The position numbers and the translations under genes are program-made. The notes under the pieces were generated by a model, which did no database searches, was not told the origin of the DNA, and saw only the letters and a list, made by a program, of their open reading frames with translations. Shown in pieces: positions 40,417 to 49,778 of a DNA stretch of 56,263 bases (the stretch's first letter is position 1; every line of letters starts with the position of its first letter). Origin of the DNA: JAJZMA01 sp021850405 (GTDB taxonomy: Bacteria > Chloroflexota > Dormibacteria > Aeolococcales > Aeolococcaceae); the NCBI GenBank assembly GCA_027365835.1, contig DAHXLU010000051.1, positions 1 through 56,263 on the forward strand, read 5' to 3'.

Positions 40417-42871
40417 GCTGCACCGTATAGGAGGACAGGTTGTGGCCATTGAGGTCGGTTATCGAGCTGCCCAGCGATACAGTGATGGTGCCAGCTGTGA
40501 TGGGACCAGCAGAGATGATGAGCGTGCGTGTGTTCACATCGTATCTGGTGGTGACAAGGACGTTGGTACCGTTGCCTGTAGTGACGGTTACTGCGTTGGC
40601 TGTCGTGCTGGGCTCAAGGTCACTGTCAAACCCTATTGCGATTGTCGTTGCGCTGGGAGACTGGCTGAGGGCCGCCGAGATTATCATGGGGCCGGGGCCA
40701 ACAGGCTGTTCCCCGCTGATTGATACTCCAGTTATGGAGAATGTGCCGGGTGTCTTGCCATTCACCAGCGTTATCTCTTCGTTGGCATACGCTGCAGTCT
40801 GTCCCTGACTGTTAAAATCGGTTACCAGACGGGCCGTCGCAGTGATCTGGCTGGGCGCTGACTGGTAATAGCTGATCATATAGCCCCGGTTAAGATCAGG
40901 CGGGACCGTTCCGGAAAAGACTGCTCCTGGTGCAAGTTTTGCGTAGACTGCTGAGGTGTCGCCACTCACTTCTGCGTTGAGCAGTTTGGTAACGGTGTCA
41001 AGCAGTCCTGCCTGCTGAGACGGGGGTGTTATGAGGGAGGCCGGTAGTGTAGCTTGCGCCACGGTTAGCGCTCCAGCCGTCTGCTCCTCTGTGAACGCCA
41101 GCTGGTCCCCTGCAGGAGTCCAGCTTATGCCCTGTACCGCGGTTGCGGGAACTGTAGCTATGACAACGCCGGACGGCACTGATGCGAGCTCTACCCCAGT
41201 CTGGGCCGTGGGCAGTTCCTGTCCAGCCAGCCCGACTGCGAGCAGCGATCCCGAAGGAGAGAGCGCAAGAGAGGTTGGGGTGAGGCCAGCAGGAATCGGG
41301 ACCGGGATGGTTGTAGCAGCGGTGTTTCCTGCGGCGGCCATTTCAATCACAGGTGAAGAACCAGCGCTGTTTAGCCAGGCCATGGTGGCTCCATCTGAGG
41401 TAAAGGTGACGGGTCCAGCAAGTCCGGTCAGCTGGGTTACTCCGCCGGTAGCTATGTCCAGTAGTTCTGGCGCACTGTCAGGCGTGCTGGAGCTGGCGGG
41501 AGCAGAAGATGCGGGGGGCTGCTGGGTGGTGAGTGGGGTCGGCCCAGGTGTTGCGGCAGCTGTGCCACTCGGAGGTGTCCCTGTTGGGAAGGTTGATGTG
41601 GGCACAGCTGCAGCGGTGAGGACTGCGTAGCCACAGCCCGGTGCAAATTCGCTTATCGTGGTGCCGGCTGGCAAGGGTGCGGTGGTCTGGGCAAGAGAGG
41701 AGAGAGAGGCGGTTACAAGCGACCCGTCATGAGAAAAGAGCAGGTGGCTGTTTCCATCCCAGCACAATGCGGATGAGGTGTCGGCTACAAACCGGGTTGC
41801 TGTCATCTTGCTTCCGGTAATCGTAAAGATTGTTCCGCTGCCCGTTCCAATTGCGGCTACGGTACTGCCATCGGGGGAAAGGGCCAGTCCCGCCGAAGGG
41901 GGGCCCAGGACCGTGACAGGGTTTCCTGCCGGGGAAAGCAGCTCGGTGGCACCGTTCTGGGCAGCTCCCTGTTGCGAGGCTGTCCCTCCAGAACCGCCAC
42001 TGCTTCCTCCCGCACCATTCCCAGGTTCTGACCCTGTGACCTGGGAGGGAGATGGGGACGCGCCTGAGGCTGGGGATACACCGGGGGACGCCGTACCAGT
42101 GAGGGGGGAAGAGCCGCCGCTTCCTGTGGAGGAGGCTGGTTCGGTGGAGCCTGCCGGCAGGGTTCCCGCACCTACTATGGTGCCGCTTCCGGTTGCAAGA
42201 ATGGAGGTACCGCCGAGAGCGGTTCCGACCTGCACCGGCACAACAGTGGGGGTGTTGACCGTTACGGTAGGCGATGGCTGCGGCTTTGGCTGGGTGCCAA
42301 AGGCGATGTACATGCTCCTGGCAGGTATTGCGCCGCTTGCGGTTCGGGCAGTGCTCGCGCTTATCGTCACCTTGTACGGGGTATCCGCGGCCAGCCCATG
42401 CAGCGGGTGGATAAGCAGGGAGTTGCCGTTCCATCTGGTGGTGTAGGCCGTTGCAGGTTGTATATGGAGTGCCTGGACAACACTGGCATGATCCATCGGC
42501 TGGTTGAACGAGACCGTTATGGTGTCGTTCAGGGCAACGCTATGCTGGGCAGAGACGTTGGACGAGGCGACTACCAGCAGCTGCTGGCCCTTGGGGAGGT
42601 TGATGGAGAGGCTGGCAAGCCCGGCGGCCCCGAGAATTACGCCGACAAAGGCAGCTCCCCAGGCGAGCCGGACAGCGGGTGCCTGGAAGAGGAAATAGCG
42701 GCGCTGGCGCCGGGTCGCCTCGGAGACAAGCGACATGCGCAGATTGCGGACAAAGATCGGCGCTGGAGCCACAGAAGGGCGACCGCGCCGGGCCTTTGCC
42801 GCAAGCTCAAGGAGGGACGGGTCTTGCCGGAACAGCTCCAGCAGTTCAGGGTCTTTCTCAGGGATGCTCAT
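40406..42871 (-). CDS. Large membrane anti-sigma-like protein with Ig-like and propeller-like regions
   Basis: An 821-residue protein coupled to an ECF sigma gene (14-base overlap at its start). The N-terminal 68 residues are cytoplasmic and charged, and one transmembrane helix follows (about 69-90, LAWGAAFVGVILGAAGLASL). An Ig-like domain comes next (about 95-195, NDTITVSFNQPMDHASVVQA and ADTPYKVTI, SbsA/Big_5 type). A Ser/Thr/Gly/Pro-rich linker follows, then a repeat-rich region with strand patterns like a beta-propeller (ALSPDGSTVAAIG, LALSPSGSLLAVG). A second Ig-like domain closes the protein. It probably senses an extracellular ligand and controls the sigma factor. The outer length is far greater than in typical anti-sigma factors. 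Confidence 0.72.
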   Translation of the reverse strand: MSIPEKDPELLELFRQDPSLLELAAKARRGRPSVAPAPIFVRNLRMSLVSEATRRQRRYFLFQAPAVRLAWGAAFVGVILGAAGLASLSINLPKGQQLLVVASSNVSAQHSVALNDTITVSFNQPMDHASVVQALHIQPATAYTTRWNGNSLLIHPLHGLAADTPYKVTISASTARTASGAIPARSMYIAFGTQPKPQPSPTVTVNTPTVVPVQVGTALGGTSILATGSGTIVGAGTLPAGSTEPASSTGSGGSSPLTGTASPGVSPASGASPSPSQVTGSEPGNGAGGSSGGSGGTASQQGAAQNGATELLSPAGNPVTVLGPPSAGLALSPDGSTVAAIGTGSGTIFTITGSKMTATRFVADTSSALCWDGNSHLLFSHDGSLVTASLSSLAQTTAPLPAGTTISEFAPGCGYAVLTAAAVPTSTFPTGTPPSGTAAATPGPTPLTTQQPPASSAPASSSTPDSAPELLDIATGGVTQLTGLAGPVTFTSDGATMAWLNSAGSSPVIEMAAAGNTAATTIPVPIPAGLTPTSLALSPSGSLLAVGLAGQELPTAQTGVELASVPSGVVIATVPATAVQGISWTPAGDQLAFTEEQTAGALTVAQATLPASLITPPSQQAGLLDTVTKLLNAEVSGDTSAVYAKLAPGAVFSGTVPPDLNRGYMISYYQSAPSQITATARLVTDFNSQGQTAAYANEEITLVNGKTPGTFSITGVSISGEQPVGPGPMIISAALSQSPSATTIAIGFDSDLEPSTTANAVTVTTGNGTNVLVTTRYDVNTRTLIISAGPITAGTITVSLGSSITDLNGHNLSSYTVQLSA

Positions 42872-43421
42872 CGGCCCCACCCCTCTCCTCAAGCTGGCTG
42901 CGAAGTGTGTTCATTCCCCTGTGGATCAGGAGTTTGATGGCTCCTTCGCTTTTGCCCATGATTACTCCAATCTGGGCCAGTTTGAGATCCTCGCCAAGTT
43001 TCAGCGACACAGCGGTTCTCTGTTGTTTGGGGAGTTGGTCGATTGCAATCCAGATGCGCTCTGCCTCCTGCCTCCGGATGACAGTCTCGGACACCTCGGT
43101 AGCGTGGTCGGGTACGCTCGCGGCTTCATCCAGTTCTGCATGGTGCTTGCGGCCGCGGTAGTAGTCGTTGACCGCGTTGGCAGATATCTGGTAAAGCCAG
43201 GAGCTGAAAGGGCGGCCAGTTGACTGGTATCTCCCAATTGCCCGAAGCGCCTTGAAGAAGACATCGGAAGTGACATCCTGGGCAATCTCGGTGCTCCGCA
43301 CCCGGCTGTAGACAAACCTGTAGATCTGATCCACATACTGGTCGTAGAGTTCCCCAAAGGCTTCCGGGTTTTTCTTGGCACGTTCTACCAGCTCTTCTTC
43401 ATATTCCCGCGGCAGCGTCAT
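42858..43421 (-). CDS. ECF-type RNA polymerase sigma factor
   Basis: A 187-residue sigma-70 family protein. Region 2 includes FGELYDQYVDQIYRFVYSRV, then AQDVTSDVFFKAL, and PFSSWLYQISANAVNDYYR. Region 4 is LPKQQRTAVSLKLGEDLKLA followed by MGKSEGAIKLLIHRGM, a typical helix-turn-helix. It overlaps the start of the large anti-sigma-like gene by 14 bases, a common arrangement for sigma/anti-sigma pairs. Its promoter targets are unknown; it may autoregulate. Confidence 0.9.
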   Translation of the reverse strand: MTLPREYEEELVERAKKNPEAFGELYDQYVDQIYRFVYSRVRSTEIAQDVTSDVFFKALRAIGRYQSTGRPFSSWLYQISANAVNDYYRGRKHHAELDEAASVPDHATEVSETVIRRQEAERIWIAIDQLPKQQRTAVSLKLGEDLKLAQIGVIMGKSEGAIKLLIHRGMNTLRSQLEERGGADEHP

Positions 43422-43700
43422 CTATTCTCGGCGCTCACGTACACAGTCAACGGCCAGAATGCGACTGGGGTTACATTCGCCCAGGCGCAGCAGGCAAGGT
43501 GCGTGTCCCATCCGCCAGGCAGTGGTGCCGGGGTGCCTGCTCCACCGCAGGTACGGGTCACAAAATGCCAGGAGCAGGGGCAGGTACGCATTCTGCCAGT
43601 ATATTGGGGAGGCCGATCCTGAGTGCCCAGCTGTGTAGTCCCACCTTTCTGGAGTTGGGGAAGCACTGTTAGCGGTTCAACTGTTTTTTGAGGGAGATGG

Positions 43701-44654
43701 ATGCCGATCCAGCCTGACATGCCAGTGGGCCCATCCGGAGGCGGGGCAACAGCAGTCGAGGCGGCCTCCCAGGGGCGCGCATGGAGACAGGTAGCAGCAA
43801 CGTGGGCTCATGCCCGGCTCGTACAGGGTGCGGGTTCCAGGGTGCTCTTTGTCGGGTGTGGTACTGCGGGTCATATCGGCCAGGCAGTGGCGAGGCTGCT
43901 CGAGGAGCGTAAAGCAGCTATCTGCGATGCATGTACCCCGGGGCTCTATCCAGGGCACCGGGAATATGACACTGCCGTGTTCATCTCCCGGAGCGGTAGC
44001 ACCAGTGAGACGGTTGCAGCTGCCAGATCCAGCCATAATGCCGGTCGAAAGGTGGCAATTGTGGGATGTGAGGGCACTCCACTGGCTGAGCTTGCCGATG
44101 AGACCTATGTCATAGATCCGGTGCCAGAAAGTGCCATTGTGCAGACCGTCTTTCCAACTTCCGTGCTGGCATTTTTCAGGCTGCAGATGGGAGATGACAT
44201 TGCCGGACTGGCAGGCTTCCTGGATGCACCTGTTCCAGAGGGAGAGAGCCAGGACAGATCCAGCGGGGAGGGAATCCGCCGCCTGCAGTTTCCCCCCGCG
44301 CTCTCTGGGAGCCGGGTGGTTTTTCTGGGAGAGCACTGGGCTTCTGCCCTGGCTGGGGAAGCGGCGCTCAAGCTGAAAGAGCTGACCCTGGGCTGGGCAG
44401 AGGCGTATGTTGCGCCGGAATTCCGGCACGGGCCCATTTCGGGAGCCGGGCCCACAACACTGGTGTGGCAGCTGGGACCAGTTGATCTCCGGCTCGCGGC
44501 AGAGATCCGTGCGCTGGGTAGTCCACTGTTTGGCGGAGAGCTGGATCCCATGGTTGAGCTTGCAGGTATCTACCAGTGGGCGGTTGCCCGGGCGGTTGCC
44601 CGGGGGCTGGACCCTGACGCCCCACGGCATCTGAAAAGGTCGGTGATCCTCTGA
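43701..44654 (+). CDS. SIS-domain sugar isomerase-like protein
   Basis: A 317-residue protein with two SIS domains. The first includes VLFVGCGTAGHIGQ and the phosphosugar-binding loop ISRSGSTSETVAA; the second includes VVFLGEHWASALAGEAALKL, then ELTLGWAEAYVAPEFRHGPI with an invariant EFRHGP. This resembles the isomerase half of GlmS and AgaS/NagB-II proteins that isomerise and/or deaminate glucosamine-6-phosphate-type sugars. No glutaminase domain is present. It directly precedes nagA by 58 bases, so it is likely to act after deacetylation as the deaminase of this pathway. AGGGAG lies before the ATG. Confidence 0.83.
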   Translation: MPIQPDMPVGPSGGGATAVEAASQGRAWRQVAATWAHARLVQGAGSRVLFVGCGTAGHIGQAVARLLEERKAAICDACTPGLYPGHREYDTAVFISRSGSTSETVAAARSSHNAGRKVAIVGCEGTPLAELADETYVIDPVPESAIVQTVFPTSVLAFFRLQMGDDIAGLAGFLDAPVPEGESQDRSSGEGIRRLQFPPALSGSRVVFLGEHWASALAGEAALKLKELTLGWAEAYVAPEFRHGPISGAGPTTLVWQLGPVDLRLAAEIRALGSPLFGGELDPMVELAGIYQWAVARAVARGLDPDAPRHLKRSVIL

Positions 44655-44712
44655 GCCACTCTCGGGCTGGGAACTTTGCAACCCCTGCCGTACTCTCCAT
44701 GCAGCGCTGCCG

Positions 44713-45951
44713 ATGATCAGCAGGATTGTGGGTGGGCGCGTGGTCAACCATGGAGAGGTTGTGGGTAGCACCCTGGTCCTGGATGGACCACGTATTGCAG
44801 GAGTTGATTCCTCTGCGGGGCAAGATGCCACCCACAAGACTCTCCTCGCAGTTGCGACCAGGAGCAGCGGCGGGCAAGCGGCAGGATCTGCTGCCTACGA
44901 TCTGGATGCAGAGGGCTGCTGGGTGGTTCCGGGATTTGTGGACCTGCATTGCCATGGGGCGGTTGGCGTGGATTTTGCCACGGCCAGCGCGGAGGAGATG
45001 GGCCGTGCACTGGCTTACCATCTGGGGCATGGCACCACCACCTGCCTGCCAACTATTGCCTCTACCAGCTTGCCGGGCTATCTCGCCCAGATAAAGTCGC
45101 AGCCTCCGGGTGAGCCCGGCGCCCTGGGGTCGTCCTTTGGTGGCTACCATCTGGAGGGACCATTCCTGAATCCGGAGCAGCGTGGCGCCTCCTCCCTGGG
45201 GAGTCTCTTGCTGCCGGGAGAGGAGGTGGTTGCGCAACTCCTGGACGCGGCAGGAGGCAGGGTCAGGATGGTAACGCTTGCTCCCGAGCTACCCGGGATT
45301 GGTGATATTGCACTGGGTCTGCGCGCGGCGGGGGTGGTTGTGGCTGCTGGACATACCGGGGCGAGCCGCGACGAGGCGCTGGCTGCGGCAAGGGACGGGC
45401 TCTTCACCCATGTCACTCATCTCTTCAACGGCATGCCACCATTTCACCATCGACAGCCAGGTGTTTTTGGGGCGCTTTTTGCATGCCGTGACCTGACCTG
45501 TGACCTGATCTGTGACGGCAAGCACCTGGACCCAGCGGTTGTCCACCTGGTGACCGGGTCACTCGGGTTTTCCCGCGTGGCACTGATCACTGACGCAGTT
45601 TCGGCCTGTGGAGCGGGCCCGGGCGAGTTTCCTCTGGGAGATTCGTCTGTTACGGTCCGGGTTGCAGGAGAGGCCCCAGAGATACAGGGTCGTCTGGCGG
45701 GCAGCGTACTCACCATGGACCGTGCCGTTGCCAATGCGGTTGGGATGTGTGGAGTATCTGTTGGGGCTGCTTCCCTCATGGCCAGCGAGGTGCCTGCCAG
45801 GGTGGCTGGATTTGACGACCGGGGTTCATTTGACCCGGGGATGGCTGCGGACTGTGTGCTACTGGACCAGAGGCTTTCGCTGGTGGCAGTGGTGCGTGCT
45901 GGACAGCTGGTAGAGCCGTCGCTGGGCCAGGATACCCCGCATGAAACCTGA
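44713..45951 (+). CDS. nagA: N-acetylglucosamine-6-phosphate deacetylase
   Basis: A 412-residue amidohydrolase removing the acetyl group from GlcNAc-6-phosphate. Metal and active-site motifs are intact: PGFVDLHCHGAVGVDF, GYHLEGPFLNPEQRGA (metal Glu), AAGHTGAS, THLFNGMPPFHHR (metal His) and the catalytic Asp in LITDAVSACG. It is 58 bases downstream of the SIS gene, together probably turning GlcNAc-6-P into fructose-6-P. No transporter or kinase gene is nearby. It converges with the glgB operon. Confidence 0.92.
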   Translation: MISRIVGGRVVNHGEVVGSTLVLDGPRIAGVDSSAGQDATHKTLLAVATRSSGGQAAGSAAYDLDAEGCWVVPGFVDLHCHGAVGVDFATASAEEMGRALAYHLGHGTTTCLPTIASTSLPGYLAQIKSQPPGEPGALGSSFGGYHLEGPFLNPEQRGASSLGSLLLPGEEVVAQLLDAAGGRVRMVTLAPELPGIGDIALGLRAAGVVVAAGHTGASRDEALAAARDGLFTHVTHLFNGMPPFHHRQPGVFGALFACRDLTCDLICDGKHLDPAVVHLVTGSLGFSRVALITDAVSACGAGPGEFPLGDSSVTVRVAGEAPEIQGRLAGSVLTMDRAVANAVGMCGVSVGAASLMASEVPARVAGFDDRGSFDPGMAADCVLLDQRLSLVAVVRAGQLVEPSLGQDTPHET

Positions 45952-46012
45952 TGGCGGCACCGCATTTATTGCATGGTGAGTTAGCTGGAGGTACAGGCTG
46001 CCAGGGGCAAGC

Positions 46013-46051
46013 CCTCCAGAGGACAGGACGGCGATCTCGCGGCTCTGGAGG
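46013..46051. terminator. Hairpin between convergent nagA and glgB
   Basis: Perfect 9-bp stem (CCTCCAGAG / CTCTGGAGG) with a 21-base loop, midway between the convergent nagA and glgB stops. No U-tract. A likely bidirectional terminator. Confidence 0.42.
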
Positions 46052-46092
46052 CCGGAAGGGCAGGAGGGCAGCTCACGGGACTGGATGAAGCG

Positions 46093-48270
46093 TTACCCCT
46101 GATGGAGAAGCCAGGTCATACCCAGCGGCGGCACAGTAATAGTTGCAGAATGCTCCTGTTCGTTCCATCTGATCTGTTCTGTGGAAATGGGGACCGGGTT
46201 GATCTTCCCGCTTCCTCCAAATTCAGCTGCATCGGTATTTAGCACCTCTTTCCATATGCCTGCAAGCGGAAGTCCCACCCGGTATCCCGACAGAGTGTTG
46301 GGCGAGAAGTTGGCTATACAGGCCAGCTGGGGCCCAGCACTCCTGCTGCAGCGCAGAAACGAGAGGAGATTCTGGTCGGCATTGCCGGCATCGAGCCAGA
46401 CAAAGCCTTGCGGATCGGTGTCTGCTTCCCACAACTCCGGAGTTTCCCGATAAACCCGGTTCAGGGCAGCAACCAGCTTCTGGACTCCCATATGGGCTGG
46501 AAATTCAAGCAGGTGCCAGTCAAGCGACCGGTTGCAGTTCCACTCGGCGTACTGTCCAAATTCGGATCCCATAAAGAGCAGCTTCTTTCCGGGATGGGAC
46601 CACATCCAGCCCAGCAGTACGCGCAAGTTGGCAAAGCGTTGCCATTCATCACCTGGCATCTTTCCCAGCAGGGATCCTTTTCCGTGTACATTCTCGTCAT
46701 GGCTTATCGGGAGAATGAAGTTCTCTGACCAGGCATACCAGAGCGAAAACGTCATCTCATTGTGGTGATATTTCCTGAATATGGGCTCCTTTTCCATGTA
46801 ATCAAGCGTGTCGTGCATCCAGCCCATGTTCCATTTGAAATGAAAGCCAAGCCCTCCCATGTCCACGGGATGGGAAACCCCTGGCCATGACGTTGACTCT
46901 TCTGCTACGGTCACAACACTTGGATGCTTCTCCCCTATGATGCTGTTCAGATCGCGCAGAAAGGAAACAGCTTCCAGGTTTTCGCGCCCACCATAAATGT
47001 TCGGTTCCCAGCCGCCTGGAGGCCTGGAGTAATCCAGGTAGAGCATGGAGGCCACGGCATCCACCCTCACCCCGTCGACATGGAACTCTTCTATCCAGAA
47101 CAGGGCATTTGCTATAAGGAAATTGCGCACTTCCGTGCGCCCAAAATTAAACACCAGGGTGCCCCAGTCGGGGTGTTCGCCGCGCCGCGGGTCAGGGTGC
47201 TCATAGAGCGCTGTGCCATCGAAGTTGGCAAGGGCCCACTCATCGCGCGGAAAATGTGCCGGCACCCAGTCAATAAATACGCCAATTCCGTTCCGGTGCA
47301 GGTGATCCACCATCTGGCGAAACTGGTCAGGCGTGCCATAGCGGGACGTGGGAGCAAAGTAGCTCGTGACCTGATAGCCCCATGATTCGGTGAGTGGGTG
47401 CTCTGCCATCGGCATCAGTTCAACATGGGTAAATCCCATGCTGGTACAGTATTCCGCCAGCGCCTCTCCCATCTCTGTATAGGAAAGGACCCTGTTATGG
47501 GCATCCCTTCTCCAGGATCCGGGATGGACTTCGTATACACTGACCGGGAGCTGGCCTGGATGTGGTCGCACTTGTCGCGCTTTCAGCCAGTCCCCGTCCT
47601 GCCAGGTGAAATTGCTGGAGTCCACAATGCTGGCAGTTGCAGGAGGGTGTTCGCAGCGGCGACTCATCGGATCTGCCTTTATCCGTTTTATGCCGTCGCT
47701 TCCAATAACAGCAAATTTGTAGGCAAGGCCAGCGGTCGCATCCGGCAGAAACAGTTCCCAGATGCCAGACCCTCCCATGGACCGCATGGGATGCAGCCGG
47801 TCATCCCAGTGGCTCGCATCAGTCATCAGTGAGACTCCTTGTGCATTGGGAGCCCACACAGCAAATGCCACCCCGCCAACCCCTTGATGGACTGTCTCCC
47901 GTGCGCCCAGCTTTTTCCACAACTCCAGGTGTGTTCCCTCCTGGATCAGATGCAGGTCGAAGCTCCCTAGCGTTGGGGTGAAACAGTAGGGGTCTCGTGC
48001 TGTCCAGGAGTGGCCCGCCCCGCGAAACAGCAGCTGGTACGACGCGGGCTGAGTGTCGAGCAAGGTTGTGAAAAGACCGTCCTCATGGGTTTTTTCCAGG
48101 AGGGTAGTCGATGTTGCAGCCCTTACTTCGACCTCTTCTGCTACCGGGTGAAAGACGCGCAGGATAAATCTGTCCCGGGTGCGGTGAATCCCGAGGAAGG
48201 AGTGCGGGTCGTGGTGGACCTGTCCCTTAAGCCTTTCAAGATGCCGCCCGGATGCAGATGCTTCAGTCAT
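46093..48270 (-). CDS. glgB: 1,4-alpha-glucan branching enzyme
   Basis: A 725-residue GH13 enzyme introducing alpha-1,6 branches into linear alpha-glucan. Early-set and CBM48-like N-terminal domains precede the barrel (HPVAEEVEVRA; AVWAPNAQGVSLMTD). Catalytic landmarks are YEVHPGSWRRD, nucleophile Asp in VDGVRVDAVASMLYLDYSR, acid/base Glu in VTVAEEST, and Asp in ISHDENVHGKGSLLGKMPG, where Asn replaces the usual Val. The start overlaps the maltokinase stop in ATGA. It is the last gene of the five-gene operon and supplies branched product from GlgE's linear chains. Confidence 0.95.
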   Translation of the reverse strand: MTEASASGRHLERLKGQVHHDPHSFLGIHRTRDRFILRVFHPVAEEVEVRAATSTTLLEKTHEDGLFTTLLDTQPASYQLLFRGAGHSWTARDPYCFTPTLGSFDLHLIQEGTHLELWKKLGARETVHQGVGGVAFAVWAPNAQGVSLMTDASHWDDRLHPMRSMGGSGIWELFLPDATAGLAYKFAVIGSDGIKRIKADPMSRRCEHPPATASIVDSSNFTWQDGDWLKARQVRPHPGQLPVSVYEVHPGSWRRDAHNRVLSYTEMGEALAEYCTSMGFTHVELMPMAEHPLTESWGYQVTSYFAPTSRYGTPDQFRQMVDHLHRNGIGVFIDWVPAHFPRDEWALANFDGTALYEHPDPRRGEHPDWGTLVFNFGRTEVRNFLIANALFWIEEFHVDGVRVDAVASMLYLDYSRPPGGWEPNIYGGRENLEAVSFLRDLNSIIGEKHPSVVTVAEESTSWPGVSHPVDMGGLGFHFKWNMGWMHDTLDYMEKEPIFRKYHHNEMTFSLWYAWSENFILPISHDENVHGKGSLLGKMPGDEWQRFANLRVLLGWMWSHPGKKLLFMGSEFGQYAEWNCNRSLDWHLLEFPAHMGVQKLVAALNRVYRETPELWEADTDPQGFVWLDAGNADQNLLSFLRCSRSAGPQLACIANFSPNTLSGYRVGLPLAGIWKEVLNTDAAEFGGSGKINPVPISTEQIRWNEQEHSATITVPPLGMTWLLHQG

Positions 48271-49778
48271 CTGCTGGCAAGAAATTCCATCGGGATGTCG
48301 ATCCAGGCTGGTCGGTGCTCGTGCTCATACCGCACCTCATACAGTGCCTTCTGAAGCTCAAAGGAGTCCCGCAGCAGCTGTGCTGAAGAGCGGTCTGGAA
48401 GTAGTCTGGATCCCGTGGTTGTTTCCAGGTAGCCCTCCCAGAAGGCAGACCTGTTGTCGTCTCTCCAGCGGTCGGCAGCCGTCTTTAGTCGTGCGTCAAC
48501 CGGTGAATCCGATGAGCCTTGCTCGCGTAGCGCAACCTTGGCGACATAGTCAAAGGAGCGCAGCATACCAGCCACGTCCCGTAGCGGTGAGGACAGTTCC
48601 ATTCGCTCGTCGTTGCCTCTTGCTGGTTCTCCACCAAAATCCACTATGGTCCAGCCCTGGTCATTGCGCAGCAGCTGCCCGAGGTGGTAATCGCCGTGGA
48701 TGCGGATGGCAAGGCCACCACTGGAGAGGCCAAGTATCTGGTCGAATCTGGCTTCCAGCTCGTCCTTGCGGTCGAAAAGAGCGGAGCCGTCCAGTCCGAG
48801 GGTCTGCAGTACAGTGGCAAGATCCTGCCGCATCTGGTTTGCCCAGAGCATGAGATGGCGGCCGTCTGCGGGTTCGCATCCAAGGTCGCCTGCTACCTCG
48901 GGAGAAGAGAGCGCCAGATGCAGTTTGCCCGTGACTATTCCGATGCCTCTTGCCTCAGAGCTGAACAGGCCGTCGTACAGCATGCCCTCTGCATCTGGTG
49001 TCAGCGGCTCAGGCGACGGGGTGTCGGTAAGGGTGACCTCCGCAAAGACCGTCCGAAGAGATGCCAGTGCCAGCGCCCAGCCCTCAACGGCATTGTGCAG
49101 ATAGGGTTGACGAATAGCAAGCAAAAGCGGCTTGGCATGCCTGGGCACATACTGCAAACTCCCCAGCACAGGCATGCTATGGGGGAAGTGCACGCCAGCC
49201 AGTGATTCAAGTACGGTCAGCTCAAGGGTTGCTCCTGCGAGCGGGTGGCGAATCAGCTTTAGTACCTCTCTGTCTGCATTGACAAGGGAGCTGTTGGTCT
49301 GCTCGGCATGCAGGGCGCGGATTGGGCCCGAAGGAGGCGTTGTACTGCCCGAAAACCGGAGAACGCCGCGGCTAAAGTGCTGCTCCTTTACCTCAGCCAG
49401 TCCATTCCACAGGATGCCGGTGCACTCGCTATCCAGAAGGGCGTCATAGGCCAGCAGTCGTTGCCTCCCGCGTTCCAGTTCACAGACAACAGCATTGCCG
49501 AGCCGTGCATTCTGTGCCCCCTCATGGCTTTGCAGCCGGATGGCAAGCGGCACGTTATAAAAAGATGACCCTTGCTCCCCGTCTTCGGAAACAAGAAGGA
49601 TACCAAAGCACAGCTCTGCGGTAGATCTTAGCTCGCAGAAGTCCCAGATCGAGGGGATACCAGCAGTTTCCCTGTGGCTGTACCAGCGCTGCCGTTTCAG
49701 ATATGCGGGAAGGGATTCTTCAATGCACCGGGCTGTCGTTTTGTCGTCGGGAAACACAAAGGTTATGGGCTTGCTCAT
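48267..49778 (-). CDS. mak: Maltokinase
   Basis: A 503-residue kinase of the maltokinase (Pep2) family that makes maltose-1-phosphate from maltose and ATP, the substrate of GlgE. The phosphotransferase motif is HGDYHLGQLLRN and the metal motif is IVDFGGEPARG, as in aminoglycoside-kinase-like folds. The N-terminal cap domain is recognisable (LPAYLKRQRWYSHRE). Genes overlap by 4 bases on both sides (treS upstream, glgB downstream), so expression is coupled. GGAGAGGTGG lies just before the ATG. Confidence 0.93.
   Translation of the reverse strand: MSKPITFVFPDDKTTARCIEESLPAYLKRQRWYSHRETAGIPSIWDFCELRSTAELCFGILLVSEDGEQGSSFYNVPLAIRLQSHEGAQNARLGNAVVCELERGRQRLLAYDALLDSECTGILWNGLAEVKEQHFSRGVLRFSGSTTPPSGPIRALHAEQTNSSLVNADREVLKLIRHPLAGATLELTVLESLAGVHFPHSMPVLGSLQYVPRHAKPLLLAIRQPYLHNAVEGWALALASLRTVFAEVTLTDTPSPEPLTPDAEGMLYDGLFSSEARGIGIVTGKLHLALSSPEVAGDLGCEPADGRHLMLWANQMRQDLATVLQTLGLDGSALFDRKDELEARFDQILGLSSGGLAIRIHGDYHLGQLLRNDQGWTIVDFGGEPARGNDERMELSSPLRDVAGMLRSFDYVAKVALREQGSSDSPVDARLKTAADRWRDDNRSAFWEGYLETTTGSRLLPDRSSAQLLRDSFELQKALYEVRYEHEHRPAWIDIPMEFLASR

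Noticed and set aside
43677..44837. 386-codon minus-strand frame across SIS gene and nagA start
   Set aside because: Antisense shadow; both plus-strand genes carry conserved motifs.
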